From NCBI RefSeq assembly GCF_029633825.1, contig NZ_CP090640.1:62001-126000 (forward strand): a DNA stretch of 64,000 nt, in the 5' to 3' direction. Position 1 is the stretch's first letter. Each line of letters begins with the position of its first letter. The stretch comes from Burkholderia contaminans. GTDB taxonomy: Bacteria; Pseudomonadota; Gammaproteobacteria; Burkholderiales; Burkholderiaceae. Position numbers and translations under genes: made by a program. Below, piece after piece: positions 17,852 through 27,463 of this stretch. The notes below the pieces were generated by a model, which did not search any database, was not told the DNA's origin, and saw nothing but the letters and a program-made list of their open reading frames with translations.

Positions 17852-18631
17852 TCAGAACGTGCCCGGATACGAACCGCCGTCGAGCAGCCAGTTCTGCCCG
17901 GTGATGTAGCCGGCGTGCACGCTGCACAGGAACGCGCACGCCGCGCCGAATTCCGCACGCGTGCCGAGGCGGCCGGCCGGGATGTCCTTCGTGCGCCGTG
18001 CGCGCATCTCGTCGACGCTCACACCCTGCGCCTTCGCCGCCGCGGCGAGCGTGGTCGCGATCCGGTCGGTGTCGAACAGGCCCGGCAGCAGGTTGTTGAT
18101 CGTCACGCCCTGCCCCGCGACCTTGCGCGACAACCCCGCGACGAAGCCGGTCAGCCCCGAGCGCGCACCGTTCGACAGCGCGAGCACGTCGATCGGCGCC
18201 TTCACGGCCGAGCTCGTGATGTTGACGATCCGGCCGAAACCGCGCGCGATCATCCCGTCGACGGTCGCACGAATCAGCTCGATCGGCGTCAGCATGTTCG
18301 ATTCGAGCGCGCGGATCCAGTCGTCGTGCGAGAAGTCGCGGAAGTCGCCGGGCGGCGGCCCGCCGGCATTCGTCACGAGAATGTCCGGCTGCGGGCACGC
18401 GGCGAGCGCGGCCGCACGCCCGTCCGGCGTCGTGATGTCGCAGGCGACCGCGGTCACCGACACGTTCGCGCCGGCGCGGATCTCCTCCGCGGTTTCCTCC
18501 AGCGTGTCGCGCGTGCGCGCGACGATCACGAGGTTCACGCCCTCGGCGGCCAGCGCTTCCGCGCAGCCGCGACCGAGCCCCTTGCTTGCCGCGCACACGA
18601 GCGCGGTCTTTCCTTCGATGCCGAGATCCAT
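17852..18631 (-). CDS. SDR-fold protein (FabG-like) with degenerate catalytic site
   Basis: 259 residues with a Rossmann fold. The cofactor loop reads CAASKGLGRG instead of the usual TGxxxGIG, and NAGG follows at about residue 90. In the place of the catalytic YxxxK, the sequence reads SNGAR, so both Tyr and Lys are replaced. This matches a known subgroup of beta-ketoacyl-reductase-like SDRs that lack a perfect tetrad. Its reaction is therefore uncertain. The start has an AAGGA ribosome site; it is divergent from upp. Confidence 0.88.
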   Translation of the reverse strand: MDLGIEGKTALVCAASKGLGRGCAEALAAEGVNLVIVARTRDTLEETAEEIRAGANVSVTAVACDITTPDGRAAALAACPQPDILVTNAGGPPPGDFRDFSHDDWIRALESNMLTPIELIRATVDGMIARGFGRIVNITSSAVKAPIDVLALSNGARSGLTGFVAGLSRKVAGQGVTINNLLPGLFDTDRIATTLAAAAKAQGVSVDEMRARRTKDIPAGRLGTRAEFGAACAFLCSVHAGYITGQNWLLDGGSYPGTF

Positions 18632-18860
18632 CGTCGATTCCTTGGTGGCGACACGCACCGGCTCGGCCCCGTCGGCCGGCGCATGGACCCCGGGTGGGCC
18701 AGGCGGGCAATCGGGCGGGCGCGGGCGCGCGGATTGTCGTGAGACGTCGATATTATCCGGATCATGCGACGCGCCTTGGTAAAATTGCCGACATAAGCGC
18801 GCGGCCGGCTTGCGCCCGCCCCCGCCCCCGATCCTCTTTTGCCGCCAAGGCGCCCCCGTC

Positions 18861-19511
18861 ATGAAACAGGACAGCCGCTTCCCGAATCTCTTCATCACCG
18901 ATCATCCGCTGATCCAGCACAAGCTCACGCACATGCGCGACAAGGACACGTCCACACGCACGTTCCGCGAGCTGCTGCGCGAAATCACGCTGCTGATGGG
19001 CTACGAGATCACCCGCAACCTGCCGATCACGACCAAGCGGGTCGAAACCCCGCTCGTCGAGGTCGACGCGCCGGTGATCGCGGGCAAGAAGCTGGCGATC
19101 GTGCCGGTGCTGCGCGCGGGTATCGGGATGTCGGACGGCCTGCTCGACCTGGTTCCGTCCGCCCGCGTCGGCCACATCGGCGTTTACCGCGCCGACGACC
19201 ATCGCCCGGTCGAATACCTGGTGCGCCTGCCGGATCTCGAAGACCGCATCTTCATCCTGTGCGACCCGATGGTCGCGACCGGCTACTCGGCCGTGCACGC
19301 GGTCGACGTGCTGAAGCGCCGCAACGTGCCGGCCGCGAACATCATGTTCGTCGCGCTGGTCGCCGCGCCCGAAGGCGTGCAGGTGTTCCAGGATGCGCAC
19401 CCGGACGTGAAGCTGTTCGTCGCGTCGCTCGATTCGCACCTGAACGAGCACGCGTACATCGTGCCGGGCCTCGGCGACGCGGGCGACCGCCTGTTCGGCA
19501 CCAAGAACTGA
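18861..19511 (+). CDS. upp: Uracil phosphoribosyltransferase
   Basis: 216 residues. It salvages uracil to UMP using PRPP in the cytoplasm. The PRPP loop [11 protein letters not shown] and the C-terminal uracil-binding region [13 protein letters not shown] are intact. The start was chosen at [11 protein letters not shown], which matches the family N-terminus. A TAAAAT -10 candidate lies at 18780-18785, in the divergent spacer shared with the SDR gene. Confidence 0.97.
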   Translation: MKQDSRFPNLFITDHPLIQHKLTHMRDKDTSTRTFRELLREITLLMGYEITRNLPITTKRVETPLVEVDAPVIAGKKLAIVPVLRAGIGMSDGLLDLVPSARVGHIGVYRADDHRPVEYLVRLPDLEDRIFILCDPMVATGYSAVHAVDVLKRRNVPAANIMFVALVAAPEGVQVFQDAHPDVKLFVASLDSHLNEHAYIVPGLGDAGDRLFGTKN

Positions 19512-19738
19512 GCCCCTGTACGGCCGCGCGGCTGCGGCCGGCGCGCGGCCCGGCCCGCGACGGCCCGCCTGGCCGTCCGGCCATGCGCGGCGGCCCCGAT
19601 CCGGCGGTCGCCGCGTGATAAAATCTCGATCCACTCGACACGCGCGGCCCCGCGGCTTCATGCCCGCCGAAACGGCCGCCGATTCAACGACACATTGAAA
19701 CAATCGCCCGCGCTGTGCGCCCGGGCACGGAGAAAGGT

Positions 19739-20467
19739 ATGGCTGGTCATTCGAAATGGGCCAACATCAAGCATAAGAAGGCAGCGGCCGACGCGAAGCG
19801 CGGCAAGATCTGGACCCGCCTGATCAAGGAAATCCAGGTCGCGGCGCGCCTCGGCGGCGGTGACGTCAACACGAACCCGCGCCTGCGTCTGGCGGTCGAC
19901 AAGGCGGCCGACGCGAACATGCCGAAGGACAACGTCAAGCGCGCGATCGATCGCGGTGTGGGCGGCGCGGATGGCGCGAACTACGAGGAAATCCGTTACG
20001 AAGGCTACGGCATCAGCGGCGCGGCGATCATCGTCGACACGCTGACCGACAACCGCACCCGCACGGTCGCGGAAGTCCGCCATGCGTTCTCGAAGTTCGG
20101 CGGCAACATGGGCACCGACGGTTCGGTCGCGTTCATGTTCGATCACGTCGGCCAGTTCCTGTTCGCACCGGGCACGTCGGAAGACGCGCTGATGGAAGCC
20201 GCGCTCGAAGCCGGCGCGAACGACGTGAACACGAACGACGACGGTTCGATCGAAGTGCTGTGCGACTGGCAGGCATTCTCGGCGGTGAAGGACGCGCTCG
20301 AAGCCGCGGGCTTCAAGGCCGAACTCGCCGAAGTGACGATGAAGCCGCAGAACGAAGTCGAATTCACCGGCGACGACGCGGCGAAGATGCAGAAGCTCCT
20401 CGACGCGCTCGAGAACCTCGACGACGTGCAGGACGTGTATACGAACGCCGTCATCGTCGAGGAATGA
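19739..20467 (+). CDS. yebC: YebC/TACO1 family regulator
   Basis: 242 residues beginning [14 protein letters not shown], the invariant family opening. The three-domain YebC/TACO1 proteins were annotated as transcription regulators and have more recently been linked to translation of difficult (polyproline) stretches. The start has GGAGAAAGG immediately upstream. It precedes purD by 104 bases on the same strand. Confidence 0.95.
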   Translation: MAGHSKWANIKHKKAAADAKRGKIWTRLIKEIQVAARLGGGDVNTNPRLRLAVDKAADANMPKDNVKRAIDRGVGGADGANYEEIRYEGYGISGAAIIVDTLTDNRTRTVAEVRHAFSKFGGNMGTDGSVAFMFDHVGQFLFAPGTSEDALMEAALEAGANDVNTNDDGSIEVLCDWQAFSAVKDALEAAGFKAELAEVTMKPQNEVEFTGDDAAKMQKLLDALENLDDVQDVYTNAVIVEE

Positions 20468-20571
20468 TGTGCCGGCCGCCGTGTTCCTGTCGCGGCGGCG
20501 GCCCGACCGAATCCGCGGCCGGCGCGCCTGAGCGTGCCGGCCGCCCTGTTTTCTAGTCTGCGGGGAATCCC

Positions 20572-21849
20572 ATGAAACTACTCGTCGTCGGTTCCGGCGG
20601 CCGCGAACATGCGCTGGCGTGGAAGCTCGCGCAGTCGCCGCGCGTCCAGATGGTCTACGTCGCGCCCGGCAATGGCGGCACGGCGCAGGACGAGCGTCTG
20701 AAGAACGTCGACATCACGGCGCTCGACGAACTCGCCGATTTCGCGGAACGCGAAGGCGTCGCGTTCACGCTCGTCGGGCCGGAAGCACCGCTCGCGGCCG
20801 GCATCGTCAACCTGTTCCGCGCGCGCGGCCTGAAGGTCTTCGGGCCGACCCGCGAAGCCGCGCAGCTCGAGAGCTCGAAGGATTTCGCGAAGGCGTTCAT
20901 GAAGCGCCACGGCATCCCGACCGCCGAGTACGAAACGTTCTCCGACGTGGCTGCCGCGCACGCGTACATCGACGCGAAGGGTGCGCCGATCGTCGTGAAG
21001 GCCGACGGCCTCGCGGCCGGCAAGGGCGTCGTCGTCGCGATGACGCTCGAAGAAGCGCACGAAGCGGTCGACATGATGCTGTCGGGCAACAAGCTCGGCG
21101 ATGCGGGCGCGCGCGTCGTGATCGAGGAATTCCTCGATGGTGAGGAAGCGAGCTTCATCGTGATGGTCGACGGCAAGCATGCGCTGGCGCTGGCGTCCAG
21201 CCAGGACCACAAGCGCCTCCTCGACGAAGATCGCGGCCCGAACACCGGCGGCATGGGTGCGTATTCGCCCGCGCCGATCGTCACGCCGCAGATGCACGCA
21301 CGCGTGATGCGCGAGATCATCATGCCGACCGTGCGCGGGATGGAGAAGGACGGCATCCGCTTCACGGGCTTCCTGTATGCGGGCCTGATGATCGACAAGG
21401 AAGGCAATCCGCGCACGCTCGAGTTCAACTGCCGGATGGGCGACCCGGAAACGCAGCCGATCATGGCGCGCCTGAAGAGCGATTTCTCGAAGGTCGTCGA
21501 GCAGGCGATCGCGGGCACGCTCGACACGGTCGAGCTCGACTGGGACCGCCGCACCGCGCTGGGCGTCGTGCTGGCCGCGCACGGTTATCCGGACGCGCCG
21601 CGCAAGGGCGACCGCATCAACGGCATCCCGGCCGAGACCGAACAGGCCGTCACGTTCCATGCGGGCACGACGCTCGACGGCGACAAGCTGACGACGTCCG
21701 GCGGCCGCGTACTGTGCGTGGTCGGCCTCGCCGATTCGGTACGCGAAGCGCAGCAGCATGCGTACGAGACGATCAACCAGATCAATTTCGAAGGCATGCA
21801 ATACCGCCGTGACATCGGCTTCCGCGCGCTCAACCGCAAGAGCGCGTGA
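20572..21849 (+). CDS. purD: Phosphoribosylamine-glycine ligase (GARS)
   Basis: 425 residues, normal length. It joins glycine to phosphoribosylamine with ATP, step two of de novo purine synthesis. It has the N-terminal MKLLVVGSGGREHALAWK, the ATP-grasp core (KADGLAAGKGVVVA) and metal-site residues in the region EFNCRMGDPETQ. A hairpin with a downstream T-run follows the stop. purT for the next step of the pathway lies elsewhere in this window (47215-48429). Confidence 0.98.
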   Translation: MKLLVVGSGGREHALAWKLAQSPRVQMVYVAPGNGGTAQDERLKNVDITALDELADFAEREGVAFTLVGPEAPLAAGIVNLFRARGLKVFGPTREAAQLESSKDFAKAFMKRHGIPTAEYETFSDVAAAHAYIDAKGAPIVVKADGLAAGKGVVVAMTLEEAHEAVDMMLSGNKLGDAGARVVIEEFLDGEEASFIVMVDGKHALALASSQDHKRLLDEDRGPNTGGMGAYSPAPIVTPQMHARVMREIIMPTVRGMEKDGIRFTGFLYAGLMIDKEGNPRTLEFNCRMGDPETQPIMARLKSDFSKVVEQAIAGTLDTVELDWDRRTALGVVLAAHGYPDAPRKGDRINGIPAETEQAVTFHAGTTLDGDKLTTSGGRVLCVVGLADSVREAQQHAYETINQINFEGMQYRRDIGFRALNRKSA

Positions 21850-21889
21850 CGTTGCAATTGCCGCCCCGCCCGCAAGCGGCGGCGGCCCC

Positions 21890-21930
21890 TCTGCCGGGGT
21901 TCGTTAGAATGCCCGGCAGAAGCCTTTTTT
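21890..21930 (+). terminator. Probable intrinsic terminator after purD
   Basis: TCTGCCGGG (21890-21898) pairs with CCCGGCAGA (21912-21920) over nine bases, followed by AAGCC and six Ts. The T-run is slightly displaced. A second GC hairpin (21934-21954) follows in the hemF leader. Confidence 0.55.
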
Positions 21931-21967
21931 ACGGCCCCCGCTTCGGGCGGGGGCACCCAGTCCAGAC

Positions 21968-22891
21968 ATGACCGATTCGACCTACGACGTAGCGCGCGTG
22001 CGCACGTACCTCCAGGGCCTGCAGACACGCATCGCCGACGCGCTCGGCGCGCTCGACGGCACGCCGCTCGCGACCGATGCATGGCAGCGCGGTCCGGCCG
22101 AGCGCCTGCGTGGCGGCGGCTGCACGCGGATTCTCGAAGGCGGCCGCGTGTTCGAACGCGCGGGGATCGGCTTTTCCGACGTCGCGGGCGATGCGCTGCC
22201 GCCGTCGGCGAGCGCGGCGCGCCCGCAACTCGCGGGCCGCGGCTTCGAGGCGCTCGGCGTGTCGCTGGTGCTGCATCCGCGCAATCCGTACTGCCCGACC
22301 GTACACATGAACGTGCGGATGCTGATCGCGACGAAACCGGGCGAGGAGCCCGTGTTCTGGTTCGGCGGCGGCATGGATCTGACACCGGTTTACGGTTTCG
22401 AGGACGACGCCCGCCATTTCCACCAGACCTGCAAGGATGCGCTCGACCCGTTCGGCGTCGAGCTCTACCCGCGCTTCAAGAAATGGTGCGACGAATATTT
22501 CTTCCTGAAGCACCGCAACGAGATGCGCGGCATCGGCGGGATCTTCTTCGACGATTTCTCGGAGCCCGGTTTCGAACGATCGTTTGACATGATGCAAAGC
22601 GTCGGCGACGCGTTCCTGCAGGCCTACCTGCCGATCGTCGAGCGGCGCGCCGAGCTGCCGTACGGCGAGCGCGAGCGCGATTTCCAGGCGTACCGCCGCG
22701 GCCGCTACGTTGAATTCAACCTCGTATTCGACCGCGGCACGCTGTTCGGCCTGCAAAGCGGCGGCCGGACCGAGTCGATCCTGATGTCGATGCCGCCGGT
22801 CGCGAACTGGCGCTACAACTGGCAACCCGAACCGGGTTCGCCGGAAGCGCGCCTGTACAGCGACTTCATCGTGCCGCGCGACTGGGTCTGA
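21968..22891 (+). CDS. hemF: Oxygen-dependent coproporphyrinogen III oxidase
   Basis: 307 residues. It decarboxylates two propionates of coproporphyrinogen III to vinyls using O2, in haem synthesis. Family blocks are seen: [31 protein letters not shown] and [18 protein letters not shown]. It heads a compact plus-strand run (hemF-nadD-rsfS-rlmH-maf-rng) with short gaps, which probably forms one operon. Confidence 0.97.
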   Translation: MTDSTYDVARVRTYLQGLQTRIADALGALDGTPLATDAWQRGPAERLRGGGCTRILEGGRVFERAGIGFSDVAGDALPPSASAARPQLAGRGFEALGVSLVLHPRNPYCPTVHMNVRMLIATKPGEEPVFWFGGGMDLTPVYGFEDDARHFHQTCKDALDPFGVELYPRFKKWCDEYFFLKHRNEMRGIGGIFFDDFSEPGFERSFDMMQSVGDAFLQAYLPIVERRAELPYGERERDFQAYRRGRYVEFNLVFDRGTLFGLQSGGRTESILMSMPPVANWRYNWQPEPGSPEARLYSDFIVPRDWV

Positions 22892-22917
22892 CCCTGCTTC
22901 AAGACAAGGACGCGTTT

Positions 22918-23619
22918 CTGGACACCACCGCCAGCCCCACCCCGCTGCCGCGTCGTATCGGCTTGCTGGGCGGCACTTTCGACCCGATCCACGACGGCCA
23001 TCTCGCGCTCGCGCGCCGGTTCGCCGAGCTGCTCGGCCTGACCGAACTCGTGCTGCTGCCCGCCGGGCAGCCGTACCAGAAGCGCGACGTGTCGGCCGCC
23101 GAGCATCGGCTCGCGATGACGCGCGCGGCCGCCGGCTCGCTGTCCGTGCCGGGTGTGACCGTGACCGTCGCCACCGACGAGATCGAGCACGCCGGCCCGA
23201 CCTACACGGTCGAGACGCTCGCGCGCTGGCGCAAGCGGATCGGCCCGCGCGCATCGCTGTCGCTGCTGATCGGCGCCGACCAGCTCGTGCGCCTCGACAC
23301 GTGGCGCGACTGGCGCACGCTGTTCGACTACGCGCACATCTGCGTGTCGACGCGCCCGGGGTTCGACCTCGGCGCGGCGCCGCCGGACGTCGCGCAGGAA
23401 ATCGCCGCGCGGCAGGCCGGCGCCGACGTGCTCAAGGCCACGCCGGCAGGCCACCTGCTGATCGATACGACCCTTTCGTTCGACATTGCCGCGACCGACA
23501 TCCGCGCCCACCTGCGCGAATGCATCGCACGCCATGCGCAAATGCCCGACGCATCGGCCGAACATGTGCCGGCCGCCGTATGGGCCTATATTCTTCAACA
23601 TCGCCTCTACCATTCCTGA
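22918..23619 (+). CDS. nadD: Nicotinate-mononucleotide adenylyltransferase, probable CTG start
   Basis: About 233 residues. It makes nicotinate adenine dinucleotide from NaMN and ATP in NAD synthesis. The nucleotidyltransferase core shows [11 protein letters not shown], and LLIGADQL and DIRAHL appear later. No ATG or GTG exists before the core. A TTG at 22963 would cut into the first beta-strand ([10 protein letters not shown]). The CTG at 22918 has AAGGA seven bases upstream and gives the expected N-terminal length, so it is chosen as the start; that choice is inference. Confidence 0.9.
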   Translation: MDTTASPTPLPRRIGLLGGTFDPIHDGHLALARRFAELLGLTELVLLPAGQPYQKRDVSAAEHRLAMTRAAAGSLSVPGVTVTVATDEIEHAGPTYTVETLARWRKRIGPRASLSLLIGADQLVRLDTWRDWRTLFDYAHICVSTRPGFDLGAAPPDVAQEIAARQAGADVLKATPAGHLLIDTTLSFDIAATDIRAHLRECIARHAQMPDASAEHVPAAVWAYILQHRLYHS

Positions 23620-23623
23620 ATCC

Positions 23624-24073
23624 ATGGATATTCGCAAACTGCAGCGCGTGATCGTCGACGCCCTCGAAGACGTCAAGGCGCAAGACATCAAGGTGTTCAA
23701 CACCAGCCACCTGACCGAACTGTTCGACCGCGTGGTCGTCGCTTCGGGCACCTCCAACCGCCAGACCAAGGCGCTCGCGTCGAGCGTGCGTGACAAGGTC
23801 AAGGAAGCCGGCGGCGACATCGTCAGCTCCGAGGGCGAAGACACCGGCGAATGGGTGCTGGTCGACTGCGGCGACGCGGTCGTGCACATCCTGCAACCGG
23901 CCCTGCGCCAGTACTACAACCTCGAGGAAATCTGGGGCGACAAGCCCGTGCGGATGAAGCTCGGCGGCGGCAAGGGGAACGGCTTCGCCACGGCCAGCGA
24001 AGGCGACGACGACGAAGAAGAGGAAACCGCGCCCGCACGCCCGGCGCGCAAGACGGCCGCTCGCCGCCGTTGA
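23624..24073 (+). CDS. rsfS: Ribosomal silencing factor RsfS
   Basis: 149 residues. The RsfS/Iojap domain spans about residues 1-115 and binds ribosomal protein L14 to stop 30S-50S joining in starvation. The conserved [13 protein letters not shown] is present. After the domain comes an acidic run (DDDEEEE) then a basic, Ala/Arg-rich end, longer than the usual ~105-residue enzyme. It lies four bases after nadD. Confidence 0.95.
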   Translation: MDIRKLQRVIVDALEDVKAQDIKVFNTSHLTELFDRVVVASGTSNRQTKALASSVRDKVKEAGGDIVSSEGEDTGEWVLVDCGDAVVHILQPALRQYYNLEEIWGDKPVRMKLGGGKGNGFATASEGDDDEEEETAPARPARKTAARRR

Positions 24074-24098
24074 GCTTCGAGTCGTTACGCGTCTTCCG

Positions 24099-24569
24099 AT
24101 GAAGCTTTTCATCCTTGCGGTCGGCCACAAGATGCCGGGCTGGATCGCATCCGGCTTCGACGAATACACGAAGCGGATGCCGCCCGAGCTGCGCATCGAG
24201 TTGCGCGAGATCAAGCCCGAACTGCGTTCGGGCGGCCGCAGCGCCGAAAGCGTGATGGCGGCCGAGCGGCAGAAGATCGAGGCCGCGTTGCCGAAGGGCG
24301 CGCGTCTCGTCGCGCTCGACGAGCGCGGCCGCGACTGGACCACGATGCAGCTCGCGCAGGCGCTGCCCGGCTGGCAGCAGGACGGCCGCGACGTCGCGTT
24401 CGTGATCGGCGGTGCCGACGGGCTCGATCCGGAGCTGAAAGCGCGTGCCGATACACTGCTGCGCATCTCGAGCATGACGCTGCCGCACGGGATGGTGCGC
24501 GTGCTGCTCGCCGAACAGCTTTACCGGGCGTGGAGCATCACGCAGAATCACCCCTACCACCGCGCATGA
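24099..24569 (+). CDS. rlmH: 23S rRNA pseudouridine-1915 N3-methyltransferase RlmH
   Basis: 156 residues, the same size as E. coli RlmH. It is a SPOUT methyltransferase with the knot region [12 protein letters not shown] and the C-terminal [13 protein letters not shown]. It modifies position 1915 on the assembled 70S ribosome. Its usual neighbour rsfS is directly upstream. Confidence 0.97.
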   Translation: MKLFILAVGHKMPGWIASGFDEYTKRMPPELRIELREIKPELRSGGRSAESVMAAERQKIEAALPKGARLVALDERGRDWTTMQLAQALPGWQQDGRDVAFVIGGADGLDPELKARADTLLRISSMTLPHGMVRVLLAEQLYRAWSITQNHPYHRA

Positions 24570-24620
24570 CGTGTCGTCCTCGAGACGCGCGCCACGCGCG
24601 CATACCGAGATAACGACACC

Positions 24621-25253
24621 ATGCCGTCCAGCACGTCCCCCGCGCTTTTCCCGTTCCTCTACCTCGCTTCGCAAAGCCCGCGCCGCCAGGAGCTGCTGCA
24701 GCAGATCGGCGTACGCTTCGAGCTGCTGCTGCCGCGCCCCGACGAGGATGCCGAGGCGCTCGAGGCCGAGCTGCCCGGCGAAGCCGCCGATGCGTACGTG
24801 CGGCGCGTGACCATCGCCAAGGCCGAGGCTGCGCGTGCGCGCCTCGTCGCAAGCGGCAAGCCGGCCTCGCCGGTGCTGGTCGCCGATACGACCGTCACGA
24901 TCGACGGCGCGATCCTCGGCAAGCCGGCCGACGCCGATGACGCGCTCGCGATGCTGACGCGCCTCGCGGGCCGCGAACACGCGGTGCTGACCGCCGTCGC
25001 CGTGATCGATGCCGACGGCGAACTGCTGCCGCCCGCGCTGTCGCGCTCGTCGGTGCGTTTCGCGGCCGCGTCGCGCGACGCATACGCGCGCTACGTCGAA
25101 TCGGGCGAGCCGTTCGGCAAGGCCGGCGCGTACGCGATCCAGGGGCGCGCGGCCGAATTCATCGAGCGAATCGACGGTTCCCATTCGGGTATCATGGGTC
25201 TGCCCCTTTTTGAGACTGCCGCGCTGCTACGCACCGCGCGCGTCGCCTTCTGA
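24621..25253 (+). CDS. maf: Maf family nucleotide pyrophosphatase
   Basis: 210 residues. The N-terminal [14 protein letters not shown] motif binds nucleotide and [11 protein letters not shown] carries the catalytic aspartate; later [14 protein letters not shown] is seen. Maf-type enzymes hydrolyse dTTP, UTP or modified nucleotides, limiting incorporation. In this family the maf-rng pairing is common. The stop lies seven bases before rng. Confidence 0.95.
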   Translation: MPSSTSPALFPFLYLASQSPRRQELLQQIGVRFELLLPRPDEDAEALEAELPGEAADAYVRRVTIAKAEAARARLVASGKPASPVLVADTTVTIDGAILGKPADADDALAMLTRLAGREHAVLTAVAVIDADGELLPPALSRSSVRFAAASRDAYARYVESGEPFGKAGAYAIQGRAAEFIERIDGSHSGIMGLPLFETAALLRTARVAF

Positions 25254-25260
25254 ACCCACC

Positions 25261-26730
25261 ATGAACGAAGAAATCCTGATCAACCTCACGCCGCAGGAAA
25301 CGCGGGTCGCACTCGTCCAGCAAGGCGCGGTGCAGGAGCTTCACGTCGAGCGCACGCTGTCGCGCGGGCGGGTCGGCAACATCTATCTCGGCAAGGTCGT
25401 GCGCGTGCTGCCCGGCATGCAGTCGGCGTTCATCGACATCGGCCTCGAACGCGCGGCATTCCTGCACGTCGCCGACATCTGGCATCCGCGCCTCGCGGGC
25501 GAGCCGCAGTCGGGCACGCCGCACCAGCCGATCGAGAAGATCGTGTTCGAAGGCCAGACGCTGATGGTCCAGGTGATCAAGGATCCGATCGGCACGAAGG
25601 GCGCGCGGCTGTCGACGCAGGTCAGCATCGCGGGCCGAACGCTCGTCTACCTGCCGCAGGAGCCGCATATCGGCATCTCGCAGAAGATCGAGAGCGAGGC
25701 CGAACGCGAGGCCGTGCGCGCACGCCTGACGGCCGTGATCCCAGCGGACGAGAAAGGCGGCTACATCGTGCGCACGATCGCCGAGGATGCCACCTCCGAC
25801 GAGCTCGCCGGCGACGTCACGTACCTGCGCAAGACGTGGGCGACGATCGTCGCCCAGGCGCAGCGGCTGCCGGCAACGAGCCTGCTGTACCAGGATCTCG
25901 ATCTCGCGCAGCGCGTGCTGCGCGATTTCGCGAACGACGACACGACGCGCATCCAGGTCGATTCGCGCGAGACGTACCAGCGCCTCTCGGAATTCGCGGG
26001 CGAATTCACGCCGGCCGTGAGCCCGAAGCTGCACCACTACACGGGCGAGCGTCCGCTGTTCGACCTGTACAACATCGAGACGGAGATCCAGCGCGCGCTG
26101 TCGCGCCGCGTCGACCTGAAGTCGGGCGGTTACCTGATGATCGACCAGACCGAGGCGATGACGACGATCGACGTGAACACCGGCGGCTACGTCGGCGCAC
26201 GCAACTTCGACGACACGATCTTCAAGACCAACCTCGAGGCCGCGCACACGATCGCGCGGCAGCTGCGGCTGCGCAACCTCGGCGGGATCATCATCATCGA
26301 CTTCATCGACATGGAGAACGCCGAGCATCGCGACGCGGTGCTGTCCGAGTTGAAGAAGGCGCTGTCGCGCGACCGCACGCGCGTGACGGTCAACGGCTTC
26401 TCGCAGCTCGGGCTCGTCGAGATGACGCGCAAGCGCACGCGCGAATCGCTCGCGCACGTGCTGTGCGAGCCGTGCCCGACCTGCCAGGGCAAGGGCCAGG
26501 TGAAAACGTCGCGCACCGTGTGCTACGACATCCTGCGCGAGATCCTGCGCGAGTCGCGGCAGTTCAACCCGCGCGAATTCCGCGTGATCGCCGCGCAGCA
26601 GGTGATCGACCTGTTCCTCGACGAGGAGTCGCAGCATCTCGCGATGCTGATCGACTTCATCGGCAAGCCGGTGTCGCTGCAGGTCGAGTCGAACCTGAGC
26701 CAGGAGCAGTACGATATCGTGCTGATGTAA
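25261..26730 (+). CDS. rng: Ribonuclease G
   Basis: 489 residues. An S1 RNA-binding domain near the N-terminus (GRVGNIYLGKVVRVLPG) is followed by the RNase E/G catalytic core. The metal-ligand aspartates are at Asp304 (TIDVNTGG) and Asp347 (IIDFIDM), as in E. coli. The zinc link is CEPCPTCQGKG. It matures 16S rRNA and cuts some mRNAs. No long C-terminal degradosome scaffold is present, which favours RNase G over RNase E. Confidence 0.96.
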   Translation: MNEEILINLTPQETRVALVQQGAVQELHVERTLSRGRVGNIYLGKVVRVLPGMQSAFIDIGLERAAFLHVADIWHPRLAGEPQSGTPHQPIEKIVFEGQTLMVQVIKDPIGTKGARLSTQVSIAGRTLVYLPQEPHIGISQKIESEAEREAVRARLTAVIPADEKGGYIVRTIAEDATSDELAGDVTYLRKTWATIVAQAQRLPATSLLYQDLDLAQRVLRDFANDDTTRIQVDSRETYQRLSEFAGEFTPAVSPKLHHYTGERPLFDLYNIETEIQRALSRRVDLKSGGYLMIDQTEAMTTIDVNTGGYVGARNFDDTIFKTNLEAAHTIARQLRLRNLGGIIIIDFIDMENAEHRDAVLSELKKALSRDRTRVTVNGFSQLGLVEMTRKRTRESLAHVLCEPCPTCQGKGQVKTSRTVCYDILREILRESRQFNPREFRVIAAQQVIDLFLDEESQHLAMLIDFIGKPVSLQVESNLSQEQYDIVLM

Positions 26731-26857
26731 CGTTCCGTCCATCCGCCGCCGGCATCGCCGCGCGGCGCTTCGATGCGGCGCCCGGGCCGCCCGCGCATGT
26801 CGCGCCGGCACCCGCCGCCGCCCTTTCACCCTACCCTTTTCGCATTCACCACACACC

Positions 26858-27193
26858 ATGAGCCAAGGCCACAACCGCCGCCAGCGCAAGAAACTCCACA
26901 TCGGCGAATTCCAGGAACTCGCGTTCAATGCCACCGCGCATTACCGCAACGAAATGACCGACCTCGAGCGCGGCGAACTGATCGATGCGTTCATCGATTT
27001 CGTCGAGGCGAACGGGCTGCTGACCGTCGCGTCGGCGGACGAAGGCATCGGCGCTTACGTGATTTCCGGCGCGCCGCGCGGCACGACGACCGACGCCGAC
27101 CGCGAGCTCGTGCGCGGCTGGCTGGCCGCACGGCCGGAACTGTCGGACGTCAAGGTCAGCGAATTCACCGACGCGTGGTACCCGGAAGCCTGA
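26858..27193 (+). CDS. YggL-like 50S ribosome-binding family protein (DUF469)
   Basis: 111 residues. The basic N-terminus (NRRQRKKLHIGEFQE) and the central region FIDFVEANGL fit the YggL/DUF469 family, whose members associate with the 50S subunit. It has no signal peptide. It follows rng after 127 bases. Its role beyond ribosome association is unknown. Confidence 0.85.
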   Translation: MSQGHNRRQRKKLHIGEFQELAFNATAHYRNEMTDLERGELIDAFIDFVEANGLLTVASADEGIGAYVISGAPRGTTTDADRELVRGWLAARPELSDVKVSEFTDAWYPEA

Positions 27194-27463
27194 GTTTCCG
27201 GTTTCCCCTGCTTCGTCCGGCGCGCGCGCCGGACCCACGCGAGGCGTGCAGCGGGCACGCCTCGCATGTCACCGCCGGTCACCCGTTCGCATCGCCCCGC
27301 GATCCCTTCCTTTTCCCGACAGTCTGCCTCCATCCAGCCGTCGAAATCGGACCTGAAAGCAAGACACGTTAAAATCTCACCTCGCGTGGTGCGCCGCCCG
27401 CACCCGCCATCCATCGCCAGCCGCGTGCCCTCGGGCCGCCCCCGACCCATGGAGTGAGTGTCA

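Noticed and set aside
21934..21954. GC hairpin in the hemF leader
   Set aside because: The stem is good, but no T-run follows it on the plus strand and no known riboswitch class fits, so no function is claimed.
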